A stretch of 64,000 nucleotides of DNA from Ciona intestinalis (Eukaryota; Chordata; Ascidiacea; Phlebobranchia; Cionidae). Below, in pieces: positions 13,101 through 22,818 of the stretch. The notes beneath the pieces are model-generated. The model did not search any database. It was not told where the DNA came from and saw only the letters and a list, made by a program, of their open reading frames with translations. The position numbers and the translations under genes were made by a program. The stretch lies in the NCBI RefSeq assembly GCF_000224145.3, contig NW_004190420.2, positions 483,112-547,111 of the forward strand. Direction: 5' to 3'. How positions within the stretch are numbered: position 1 is the stretch's first letter; every line of letters begins with the position of its first letter.

Positions 13101-16100
13101 AATTGGCAGGAGCTGCTGTAGGACAAGCAGTAGCTGCATCGTCAGCCGATACTGCAGTACAGGTATATGATGGATCGAAGGATGATTCTCATTCTGTTAC
13201 GTCCTTTAGCGCAGGCAATGTAGCTTTTGGAGGTTTGGCCACTGGTTCTGGATTGGGACATAGTTTCGGAGGACCGCATTTCATGCCTGGCATGAGTTCA
13301 GGTGCTGCGGAAGCTGGAGCTAAAAGTGATGTTTATCACGGCAAAAATGAGTTTTCCAGCATTGATAAGGACGCGAAGGTACATCAAGCTGTAGTAAGTT
13401 TGGCGCAAAACGCAAATGTTGGCGCGGAAGGTGCGGAAGCAGGACAGACGCACACATCCATAGACATTGCCGAAGAACTTTCAGTTTGTTTAGATGAAAG
13501 TGGAATAGGCAGATGCTATGGAGAAAGTTGGTACAAATTTGGGGATGCGTGCAACCTGTGTACCTGCACCAAATCAAATGTTATCGAATGTTTACCAAGA
13601 AGCTGTGATGAATATCCAGTAGCCCCTATTGGCTATGTTGTAGTTGAAGAAAAGGCCGACGATTGTTGCTACACATACCGGTTGGTAAACGAAGATTGTG
13701 ATATCACTAAGTGCGCTGAATCACCGCCAATTTGTAACTACTACGAGGATCTGATTCACTATGATATTGACGGGTGTTGCAGTTCCTACGAGTGCGAATG
13801 CAACCCGTCAAAGTGTCCAAATTTAAAAACAGAACCATGTCCATTTAACTACCACAGAATTGTTATAGACCAGGACTCCTGTTGTTCGGTTGGAAAATGT
13901 GTGCAGATGGTGAAATCATTAATCGGCACAGATGTAGGGGCACAGACCGGAATAAATTTGGTTGGCGGTTCATTTATCACTGAAACTTACGACGATGGAG
14001 CATCGGACGGAGTCGTAAAGGCTGGCATGGGATCCGACAACTTGGCTGCAGGCCAAGGCCTCGCCCAAGGCGCTCAAGGTGCCGACGCTCTCGTTGCTGG
14101 AGGCAAGAAGGGCGGCAAGGTGAGCAAGACCGTCTTCCAACCTGGTCAAACCGTACTCGGCGCAGGTGCCGCTGCAGGTGCAGGCCACGAACAAGCCTAC
14201 CCATACGGATACTTTGGCGGCAAGCACGGAGCAGCTGGACACGCGGCAGCCGACTCTGGCATCGTAATCCAAGGTGGCGCTTACGAAACCATCACCATGT
14301 CTGACGACGATTCAGCACAAGACGTCGCTTTCGGTTCCAAGGCCGATCAACTGGCCGCAGGACAAGGCTTGGCGCAAGGAGCAGCTGATTCGGACATCTA
14401 CGTCGGAGACAAGGACTACGGCGGCGATGTGAGCAAGACCATGTTCGTTCCTGGATCCATTGCACTCGGCGCGGGAGCACTCGGAAAGGCAATGGGACAG
14501 GGACATCCTTATGGTGGACCCGGACCATACTACGGAGGCGCGGAAGGTTACGGTGCAGCCAAGCAGGGCATCGTCATCGATGGCGGCTCATTCATCACTG
14601 AAACTTACGACGATGGAGCATCGGACGGAGTCGTAAAGGCTGTCATGGGATCCGACAACTNNNNNNNNNNNNNNNNNNNNNNNNNNNNNNNNNNNNNNNN
14701 NNNNNNNNNNNNNNNNNNNNNNNNNNNNNNNNNNNNNNNNNNNNNNNNNNNNNNNNNNNNNNNNNNNNNNNNNNNNNNNNNNNNNNNNNNNNNNNNNNNN
14801 NNNNNNNNNNNNNNNNNNNNNNNNNNNNNNNNNNNNNNNNNNNNNNNNNNNNNNNNNNNNNNNNNNNNNNNNNNNNNNNNNNNNNNNNNNNNNNNNNNNN
14901 CAGGACCATGTTCGTTCCTGGATCCATTGCACTCGGCGCGGGAGCACTCGGAAAGGCAATGGGACAGGGACATCCTTATGGTGGACCCGGACCATACTAC
15001 GGAGGCGCGGAAGGTTACGGTGCAGCCAAGCAGGGCATCGTCATCGATGGCGGCTCATTCATCACTGAAACTTACGACGATGGAGCATCGGACGGAGTCG
15101 TAAAGGCTGGCATGGGATCCGACAACTTGGCTGCAGGCCAAGGCCTCGCCCAAGGCGCTCAAGGCGCCGACGCTCTCGTTGCTGGAGGCAAGAAGGGCGG
15201 CAAGGTGAGCAAGACCGTCTTCCAACCTGGTCAAACCGTACTCGGCGCAGGTGCCGCTGCAGGTGCAGGCCACGAACAAGCCTACCCATACGGATACTTT
15301 GGCGGCAAGCACGGAGCAGCTGGACACGCGGCAGCCGACTCTGGCATCGTAATCCAAGGTGGCGTTTACGAAACCATCACCATGTCTGACGACGATTCAG
15401 CACAAGACGTCGCTTTCGGTTCCAAGGCCGATCAATTGGCCGCAGGACAAGGCTTGGCGCAAGGAGCAGCTGATTCGGACATCTACGTCGGAGACAAGGA
15501 CTACGGCGGCGATGTGAGCAAGACCATGTTCGTTCCTGGATCCATTGCACTCGGCGCGGGAGCACTCGGAAAGGCAATGGGACAGGGACATCCTTATGGT
15601 GGACCCGGACCATACTACGGAGGCGCGGAAGTTTACGGTGCAGCCAAGCAGGGCATCGTCATCGATNNNNNNNNNNNNNNNNNNNNNNNNNNNNNNNNNN
15701 NNNNNNNNNNNNNNNNNNNNNNNNNNNNNNNNNNNNNNNNNNNNNNNNNNNNNNNNNNNNNNNNNNNNNNNNNNNNNNNNNNNNNNNNNNNNNNNNNNNN
15801 NNNNNNNNNNNNNNNNNNNNNNNNNNNNNNNNNNNNNNNNNNNNNNNNNNNNNNNNNNNNNNNNNNNNNNNNNNNNNNNNNNNNNNNNNNNNNNNNNNNN
15901 NNNNNNNNNNNNNNNNNNNNNNNNNNNNNNNNNNNNNNNNNNNNNNNNNNNNNNNNNNNNNNNNNNNNNNNNNNNNNNNNNNNNNNNNNNNNNNNNNNNN
16001 NNNNNNNNNNNNNNNNNNNNNNNNNNNNNNNNNNNNNNNNNNNNNNNNNNNNNNNNNNNNNNNNNNNNNNNNNNNNNNNNNNNNNNNNNNNNNNNNNNNN

Positions 16101-19100
16101 NNNNNNNNNNNNNNNNNNNNNNNNNNNNNNNNNNNNNNNNNNNNNNNNNNNNNNNNNNNNNNNNNNCACTTGCCATTCGCTGAGTGACGTTAGGTAAGTG
16201 TGCTGTAAACACCAAACTGTTATCAATCCGAAGGTGTTGTTTTATTTATAATTTTGTTGTTTTTCAGATGTAAGTCCCGAGAATGCGACGCTTATCCTTT
16301 ATGTCCAACTGGGTATAAGGTGATATCGGAACAAGCAGATGATTGCTGCCACAGCTACCGCATTGTAAATGCCGACTGTGACTCTTCTACATGTGCATCT
16401 TCACCGAAAACGTGCGAATTTTATGAAGACCTTCAGTTTTACCCAACCGATACTGACAGATGCTGTGGTACATATGATTGTGCATGCAATCCAATGAAGT
16501 GCCCTGATCTTGGAAACTTGAAATGTCCATTCGGTTCCACAAGTTCTGTAATTGACACAAAATCGTGCTGTGGCGTTGCAAAATGCATTAGAAGCGAAAC
16601 TGCTGTAAGTGGTTCTGCTGCAACATCTCTATTGTTCGGTGGAGGCCTCTTTAGTAACACTATGTTCGGAGGAAACTCCGATAACGACAATGGTCTGGTG
16701 GTTGGCGTCGGTGGTTCCTCCAAGGCTATTGGTGAAGCTGGTGCAGGTTCTTCTTCCAATACTGGATTAGCAAGCAAACAAGGTTCTGGCAGCAAGACTT
16801 CAGAGCTAACTTCGTTTACCGGTGGAAATGTGGCGCTTTTGTCAGACTCTTCTGCTCTTGCTACTTCATTGTCATCTCTTGCACCAGGTTCGGACTACAA
16901 TGCATACGCTGCTGGTCGCTACAACGCACTTGCTGAGACATACGCTAAGGCGCTTGCCTCGTCGGAAACCGGATCTATTGACGGATGTTGTACTGGTTTA
17001 ACTGATGCATCAGCATGCCCAAGTACTTGTCCAAAAGACAAAGTCTGTGATGGAACATCTTGCGTTTATCCACGGGATTGTCCTTGTTTCCGCAACTCCG
17101 TTCGCCGACCGGTACGTATTTGAAAGAATATTGCCGTAAAAAGCACGTTGTTATTAAAAGTCATAAAAGAGAAAATCAATAACACTCCTTTTTAGACCGG
17201 AGCCGTATGGAAGGAAGACAACGGATGCAGCAATTGCATCTGTATGGGTGGAGACGTCCAATGCGCGCCGGAGACCTGTGAAGTGACAAGTTGCCCGTCT
17301 GGTCAGAAACTAGCTTTTGCTCACCCTGAAGATTGCTGTGCAGTTTGTATGGATGATGACAGTAGTTGCACAGATACGTTCGGCAACTTACACAATGTAA
17401 GTCTTACCATTGAATATTCCACATTCGGTTACTTAATAAATGTACTTTTTTGTTTCGTCACTTCCTAAAATTTATTTTTATAGGTTGGAGAATCGTGGGC
17501 CGACGAAACTAACTCATGCCAGAGTTGTTACTGTACGGCAGAAGGCGTGAAATGCGAAGCTGAACCATGTCCAGTGATTGAAAAACCAACTTGTTCTGAT
17601 GGACTAATGTTGGTTACGAAGGAATCCGGTTGTTGTCCCGAGTACGACTGCGGTAAGTACAAATCCCATGCAAAATTACAATTGAAATGCAGTTATAATT
17701 AAACCATTTCAAACTCGATTGTAAACAATGTCATAGTTCACACGCATGTTAGTTTTGGACTAATGTTATTACATTCTGCTCAGTATGCAACTCGGCCATG
17801 TGTACATCAACGATGCCAGTTTGCGAAGAACACCACTCGGCGGTAATTGTGAACCCCACGGACTGTTGTCCAATCTACGAGTGCGGTAAGACAACTGTTA
17901 CATTGTATTTCATCTACAGTTTAATTTGGATTTGACCTCATTTTAATGCTGTTAAACGCCTTTTAGTATGCCGATCGGAAACTTGCCCGGTTGCACCTGC
18001 TTGTGCCTTTGGAGAACGCCGTGAACGAACCAACGATGATACAGCTTGCTGTGGCGAATACAAGTGTGAACGTAAGTGGGATTGATAGAGTGGTACATCG
18101 TTCATTACATGCTTACGTCATGACTCGTTTGCACAGGTATTGGATGCACTGATGATTCTGGAAACTTCCACGAAGTCCACTCTACATGGACGATGTCCAC
18201 TGATGCCTGTCAACAATGTTCATGCGTGGGAGACCGCAACCTCGCCTGCAAGGCTAGAGAGTGTTCGGATATTGCGAAACCAATTTGCCCTGGAGGCGTC
18301 GAACCTTCTGTAGTATTTGACATTGACGGTTGCTGTCCAACCTACGTCTGTGACTGTGAGTATTTCTTGTCAAATAACATCCATTTTTGACATGAATGGT
18401 GAAGGAAGACCAAAAACAATGATGTTTTAAATTCATAGTTGTCTGTCGCGGTTATGCTGGAAGTTCTCGCATCCATACTTTTGATGGATACAGTTACGCA
18501 CGATCGTGTCCATGTGCTCACGTTTTAGCAAAGGATTCCTTTGGTGTCGACTTCCAAGTTTCAGTCAAGCGTGGTTACTGTGCTGGTTCAATTTGCACTA
18601 AGGCTCTTCTCTTCAGCGACACTCTGTCTGGTGAAGTTTATGAAATGGAGATTGACGCTAAGGTAAGTTAACATAAAATAATCAGTATACACTTGTAGTT
18701 TTGTTTTCACGCTTGTTCAATAGCTAATGCAAATATTTTCAGACGCCATTGACATCAAGCAACTTCGTTGTTGAAGTAACAGGAATGACTCAAACTATTA
18801 CTGCCAAATCCACCGGTGTAAAGGTTGTATTCGACCAAGCATCTGATGCCTGGTCCATCCATGTCCCAGCCAAGTTCTCTGGTCAAACAGAAGGTCTTTG
18901 CGGTTTAGCAGATGGTGAAATAAGCAATGACCTCTGGATGGGAAGCTACTCCGTCGCGTCAGTATCAACTTCTGGAAGCGCCAGCTCAGAAGATGTTGGT
19001 ACTTTCTTCAACCACTGGTTGGACAAGAACATTGCTGCTGGATCCCAAGTGGGTGCCAACGGCGAGGCTGGAGTAAGTTCCTGTCTGTCAGATGCTCTGC

Positions 19101-22100
19101 CAGAAACTGGTCTTATTGCGGGAGGAGGAAGCGCGCTTGTTCGATCTTACTGCGAGCATGTTTTTGCATTGCCAACATTCTCATCTCTCTCTTCGTTTGT
19201 TGATGCCGGCGAGTACGTCGATACTTGCGTCCGAGCTACTGCTGGTTTACCAGTAATGAAGATCGGAGTTGCTGTATCTGGTGACTGGCCAGGTTGTTCT
19301 GTATTCGCAGCATACGCAAGCGCTGCAGCAAGAGCCGGAAAGTGTATTGAATGGCGTACACCTGAATTCTGTGCATACAGTGGTTGCTCATCTGGAAGCG
19401 AATATATCGGATGTGGATCCAGCGTTACAAAAACATGCGACAACTTCAAGACGTTCGACGGACTTCCAGTTACTTACGACACAGAAGGCTGCTTCTGTTC
19501 AAGTGGAAAGGTATGAAATAGAGCATAGTCAACCAGACACAATATCTAGTAATCCAACGTTTGCAGGTACTTCTTGATGGTGAATGCGTTGATACATTTG
19601 TTTGTCCAGTGTGTAGCGATGAAAGTGGATATGGACGACGTGCAGGTGAACAATGGTATTATGCCGGTGAGCCTTGCATAGTCGCAATCTGTCAACCAGA
19701 TAGCTCTGTTGTTCAATCCCAAGTTAACTGCCCAGCTGCACCCCTTTGTGGACCAAACGAGGTAAAATTGTAGATAAACAACTAAAAAACAAAAGCAACC
19801 ATTGATGTATTTTTAACAGAACCTCGCCAAGGTATCAGATGAATCTGTATGTTGTACGACTTATGTCTGCTTGCCTGATAACCACGAATCCAAGTGTGTT
19901 GGCTTGACATGTCCACCAATCATCCGACCACGATGCGCTGTAGGAGAGCAATGGAAGGCAACTCCATCTGGACCAAGCGAGTGCTGTTTAACTTACACCT
20001 GCGAGTGCAACTCAGACTCGTGCCCAGTTACCTCGGTACCGGTAAGCAACGTCTTAACAATTTGATATTTGAACATACACAGTTTTGAAATCTAATTTTA
20101 ATGTGCAGCTCTGTGAGGAAGGTGAAGAGCTTGAAGTTATCGGAACTGATGATTGCTGCCCAAGTGCAACTTGCGTCTGCAAGATTGAAACTTGCGCACC
20201 AAAGCCTGATTGTTCCGAAGTCGGACACACTCTTCGAGTTGTGGATGAGGGAAGATGTTGCTCCACCTACGAGTGCGTCTGCGACAGAGATAGCTGCGCG
20301 GTTGCTGAGATTCCAACTTGCCTTGGTGGCGAAACAGCTGTCGTTGTTAACGCCGGCGAATGCTGTCCAGTATACGCATGCGAATGTGACAAGTCACAAT
20401 GCCGACCATGTACCGAGGATTGTGCAGCCGGATTCACTCGCGAACTCGTCAGTGAACCAGGCGCATGTTGTGAGGTGTACGAATGCAAGTGCGACGTTAC
20501 TCAATGTCCAGTTACAAGGGTTACACCATGCTCGACTCTTGCAGGATACAGGTACGTAACAATATAGAAGTGTTCTTCAAAAGCCCTACCAAACGTGAAG
20601 CCCTATCAAAACGTTGCAGCTTTATTAAAATACGTTATTCACTGCTTGCTATCACGTATAAAACCTAGCTAAAATAACAATATGAAATTTAACACAATTG
20701 TACGTTCCCTAAACTCTACATAAACACCACTATACATTCTAACGGTAAACAAATTTGCCACGATATACTACATTTTCCCAAACTTCCCTAAAAAGATGAT
20801 CATACTTATAGAAACAAACCATTCGATTTGTGCCAAATAATAACGAGTATTAGATAAAACAACAATACAAACAACCTAAAATAACATATATCTGTACAGT
20901 CTTACAAGTACGTGCTCATATTTCATTGCGCTATTTTTAGACTTATTACAACTGGAAAGGAAATACGAGCACCTGGACTTCCTGAATGTTGTGCAAGCGA
21001 ATTCGAAGAAGTTTGCGTGTGTGACGTAGGAAGCTGTCCAGTCTCCACTGTAACTTGCGAATCGTACGAACGAAAGTATCAGACCAACCCAGGAGAATGC
21101 TGCCCAACTTATGCCTGCGAATGCGATAACAGTAAGACATTAGTATCTATTGGTTTCCATCTTATACCTTAAACTTTAGGTTTACGAGCATATCGTATAG
21201 TTAGATTGTGCTTACATTTTTTAAAAATGCGATCAAGGGCACAAATTTAAATAGGCGAAACACATTGAAAATTGACCTAAACAAGTTTAATACCTTATTT
21301 ATTTTATCTGTCGCCTTCTGTTTTAGCTCAATGCGAACGAGGAGTTTTGTCTTGCCCAAGCAAACAACATTTGACCGAGAAGGTTATCAACTCATGTTGC
21401 TCAATCTCGGTGTGCGAATGTAACGTATGTGAACCAGCCGAACCTTGTAAGGACGGATGGTTGGCTACCGACACCTTCGACGAATGTTCATGCACTATTA
21501 GAACATGTGTACCACCTACTGAATGCGTCTATCTCGGAGAGACCCACGCACCAGGTAAGTTGACATAAAATAGAAAATCCAAGTAGGAAAACCGTGATGC
21601 TCAGTCTATAACTCATATACTTACAGGTGTAACCTGGATGGAAGATATTTGCACTGAATGCAGCTGTTCTTCGACCCCCAACTCGCTCGGCGAATTTGAA
21701 TCAACATGCAGCGCCATCAAATGCGGATCGTGCAGCTCTGGATATACTTATGTACCAGTTGCTGGCCAATGTTGCGGTGATTGCGTGCAGACCGTTTGCC
21801 ACAACGAAGGAAAGCAATTTGCACCTGGTCAGACATGGACACCATCAGGTATAGACTAACTTATGCACATATCTAAAAAAATATATAATAGCCTACTACT
21901 GTTGGTGTTGATAATTGGGTTCTTATATTTAAAAACACTCATTCCTAACCCGACCATGCCATATATGATTATATGTGTCTGGTAGTCAAATCTTTTAGTT
22001 TTAAAAGTGAAAAGAAGCAGGCTCAAAACGGGAGCAAAATAGCTTTATGATGTTAAAACATTTTACATTTTTGCAGACGACCAATGTACAACATGCGAGT

Positions 22101-22818
22101 GTATGATTGATCCAATCTCGAACGAGGTTTACAGTCAATGCAGTGCACCAGCTTGTGCACCACTCGACCCACTCTGTGCACCTGAGAATGTCATGACAAC
22201 AGAAGATGGATGCTGTACTTACTGCAAGACAAGTAAGTTTTAATATTTCTATAGTTGCATGGAGGACCTTTTTCTTCTATTTTATCGTCTTAATTAGAAG
22301 TAGAGAGAAAAACATTTAAAGAACAATAAAACCACGCCTTTACGCCTTACATAAACCGGTAATAATTGTTTAAAAAACACGCCGAATCCGCCTGTATACT
22401 CCCGTGCATAAAGAATAAACAGGCCGAATAAAATATAGGATACACATTAAGACTTAATGATTGTGAGGCTGCTTAGATCGAACAAAAAATATTAAAACAA
22501 ATTGCATTATTAGGCAACCTTCCCGAGAACAAGTGCAGACCAGTGTCTGACTTCTTCGAAGAAATCGAACACGATGGCTGTCGATCGGCAGAAAAGGTGA
22601 ATGTGACGATGTGCGAAGGTCAATGTACCAGTGCATCAGTGTTCTCTTCGTCGACCGGTGGTTTCGAGAAGCAATGTTCTTGCTGTAGCACGATGAAGAC
22701 GGAAAAACGCACCGTCGACCTTACATGCCCAGATATGTCAACCAAGGTTTACGTTTACGAAGTCGCCCTGGAGTGTGCTTGCCACGCCACTGCCTGTGGC
22801 TCAGAGCCACTATTTTAG
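155..22818 (+). CDS. VWF/gel-forming-mucin-like secreted protein with silk-like Gly/Ala-rich core (5' incomplete)
   Basis: This is a large secreted, probably polymer-forming, extracellular protein. I traced 47 exons with GT-AG (one GC-AG) borders whose phases all agree, except across two N gaps in the giant exon. Domain order: 3 CCP-like modules, three VWD-C8-TIL units, giant repeat exon, VWC-like modules, a fourth VWD-C8-TIL, more VWC-like modules and a CTCK ending in TAG at 22,818. About 5,200 residues are sequenced. Family knowledge: VWD assemblies and CTCK mediate disulfide oligomerisation of VWF and gel-forming mucins. There is no Pro/Thr/Ser-rich mucin domain; the Gly/Ala repeats occupy that place. 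Ascidian endostyle VWF-like genes are candidate relatives, but that link is from memory and unproven. The start and signal peptide lie upstream of the window, and SCO-spondin or hemolectin-type relatives are alternatives. Confidence 0.88.
752..955. mobile_element. Degenerate MITE-like repeat
   Basis: It starts GTAGGGTGGAGTTAAACTG and ends GTCACATCTTACTCCGCAG, giving decayed inverted ends of the same family; it lies in an intron of the + strand gene. Confidence 0.45.
1243..2761 (+). other. First VWD-C8-TIL unit (D1-like)
   Basis: Exons 1243-1486, 1586-1799, 1876-2011, 2081-2196, 2272-2422, 2482-2604 and 2653-2761. The VWD domain starts with the [20 protein letters not shown] signature and ends with [16 protein letters not shown]8 follows (2081-2422), then TIL (2482-2761) with CPKTC, GCHCPEG and NGTCV. 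The calcium-site-like DENHQND is retained. The usual vicinal CGLC is QGLC here. The intron after 2196 has a GC donor. Confidence 0.88.
2832..5307 (+). other. Second VWD-C8-TIL unit plus an extra TIL (D2-like)
   Basis: Exons 2832-3020, 3127-3283, 3434-3618, 3682-3806, 3865-4032, 4275-4411, 4778-4884, 4947-5091 and 5156-5307. VWD begins with [20 protein letters not shown] and has [15 protein letters not shown] near its end. C8 spans about 3682-4032 and TIL 4275-4884. Exons 4947-5307 encode another Cys-rich, TIL-like stretch leading into the third VWD. Intron 4033-4274 contains an inverted-repeat element; intron 4412-4777 shows nothing I recognise. Confidence 0.86.
4056..4231. mobile_element. 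MITE-like repeat with inverted ends
   Basis: TAGGGTGGGGTAAGATGGCA at the left and the roughly complementary ACCCCACCTCACCTTACAAT at the right bound a 175-bp element in an intron. No coding capacity. Confidence 0.6.
5385..8205 (+). other. Third VWD-C8-TIL unit and connecting Cys-rich exons (D3-like)
   Basis: Exons 5385-5553, 5693-5830, 5971-6106, 6383-6480, 6540-6656, 6718-6889, 6961-7106, 7165-7286, 7365-7447, 7517-7615 and 7976-8205. VWD begins [15 protein letters not shown] and ends with [16 protein letters not shown]8 is in 6540-6889 and TIL in 6961-7286. Exon 7517-7615 is Gly-rich with no cysteine until its end. Exon 7976-8205 encodes a 14-Cys TIL-like module and splices directly to the giant exon. 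Intron 7616-7975 carries a MITE-like copy; intron 8206-8785 (580 bp) holds nothing I recognise. Confidence 0.85.
7709..7900. mobile_element. MITE-like repeat
   Basis: Left end TAGGGTGGGGGTAAGATGGG. The inner GACCGTTGTTAATGGTTTAA and GGATATTTGGGTATTATGTG segments also appear at 10-50 and 57,010-57,055. The right end is decayed. Confidence 0.55.
9950..11430 (+). repeat. Silk-like tandem array A (618-bp unit, older copies)
   Basis: This coding tandem array lies between Cys modules 1 and 2. A diverged unit occupies about 9,950-10,561. A full unit starts at 10,562 with [14 protein letters not shown], and the next start is at 11,180, exactly 618 bp (206 codons) later. The unit from 11,180 onward drifts and breaks off after about 220 bp. 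Within each unit two half-repeats are visible: one with [17 protein letters not shown] and one with [17 protein letters not shown]. Confidence 0.88.
13964..15666 (+). repeat. Silk-like tandem array B (618-bp unit, near-identical copies, interrupted by gap)
   Basis: Unit starts are seen at 13,964, 14,582 and 15,049, and the next expected start (15,667) is exactly where the second N gap begins. 13,964 to 14,582 is 618 bp. 14,582 to 15,049 is only 467 bp because the 240-N gap misstates the missing sequence. The units differ from one another and from the 10,562 unit of array A by only scattered substitutions (for example GHKQAYPY versus GHEQAYPY), implying recent duplication or gene conversion. 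True copy number cannot be read here. Confidence 0.9.
14661..14900. other. Assembly gap (240 N) inside array B
   Basis: This run of N is in the coding tandem array. The frame after the gap is shifted relative to the frame before it, so the N count is not the true missing length. At least about 390 bp are needed to restore a single 618-bp unit. Confidence 0.97.
15667..16166. other. Assembly gap (500 N) at the end of array B
   Basis: The N run starts precisely at a repeat-unit boundary and ends inside the fifth Cys module, whose first half is missing. An unknown number of 618-bp units may be collapsed here. Confidence 0.97.
16268..18355 (+). other. Fifth Cys module, TIL-like segment and VWC-like modules
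   Basis: Exons 16268-17111, 17196-17396, 17484-17652, 17784-17885, 17967-18071 and 18137-18355. The first finishes the fifth Cys module (CCGVAKC), adds a last Gly/Ser-rich stretch and a TIL-like segment ([13 protein letters not shown]). The following exons encode VWC-like modules with CxxCxC starts and CCxxYxC ends, including two half-size modules of about 35 residues. All joins are in phase. These modules probably space the repeat core from the C-terminal VWD unit. Confidence 0.82.
18439..20041 (+). other. Fourth VWD-C8-TIL unit (D4-like)
   Basis: Exons 18439-18663, 18743-19510, 19567-19761 and 19820-20041. VWD opens with [20 protein letters not shown] and has [18 protein letters not shown]. 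The long exon continues through a C8-like region (YCEHVFALP ... [17 protein letters not shown]) and a TIL-like end (GCFCSSGK). The next exons carry VWC-like cysteines. Position after the repeat core and before the VWC/CTCK tail parallels VWF D4. The C8 has fewer cysteines than the earlier three. Confidence 0.83.
20109..22232 (+). other. C-terminal run of VWC-like Cys modules
   Basis: Exons 20109-20551, 20941-21131, 21327-21554, 21627-21848 and 22077-22232. The first holds four to five back-to-back repeats of about 36-40 residues with the pattern CP ... GECCPxYxCECD, each with a CC pair. Later exons are more classical VWC with CTECSC and CCGDC. Introns 20552-20940, 21849-22076 and 22233-22513 contain nothing I recognise. 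The tail resembles the C-domain stalk of VWF but with a shorter, more regular repeat. Confidence 0.82.
22514..22818 (+). other. C-terminal cystine knot (CTCK) exon and stop codon
   Basis: The last coding exon has the full CTCK cysteine layout: CRPV, DGCRS, CEGQC, CSCC, LTC and a final ECACHATAC, followed by a short tail and TAG. Family knowledge: CTCK domains dimerise VWF and mucins through disulfides, the extra Cys of the CSCC region being involved. The acceptor phase matches the upstream exon, so this is the true C-terminus of the large + strand gene. Confidence 0.92.

Larger units (their letters stand above)
8786..16193 (+). other. Giant exon: silk-like Gly/Ala-rich repeats alternating with Cys modules
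   Basis: The exon follows a polypyrimidine-TATAG acceptor and ends at a GTAAGTG donor; every base between, apart from the two N gaps, is open in one frame. A short Cys start (ending DEVLVGC) is followed by Gly/Ala/Ser/Asp-rich sequence with few cysteines. Recurring motifs include [51 protein letters not shown] and ETYDDGAS. Five Cys modules interrupt it at about 9,474-9,893, 11,636-12,055, 12,561-12,981, 13,487-13,906 and 16,167-16,590 (the last completed by the next exon). Each contains CCxTYR, YECxC and a final CCxVGKC pattern. The mix of flexible Gly/Ala repeats with disulfide knots resembles structural or adhesive fibre proteins, but that function is inference. An exon of 7.4 kb is out of scale with its 80-250-bp neighbours. 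Confidence 0.9.

Noticed and set aside
9996..15613. Numerous ORFs on the minus strand and in other + frames across the repeat array
   Set aside because: They recur with the 618-bp unit, are Arg/Leu-rich by-products of the Gly/Ala codons and show no motifs; the in-phase VWF-like exon explains the region.
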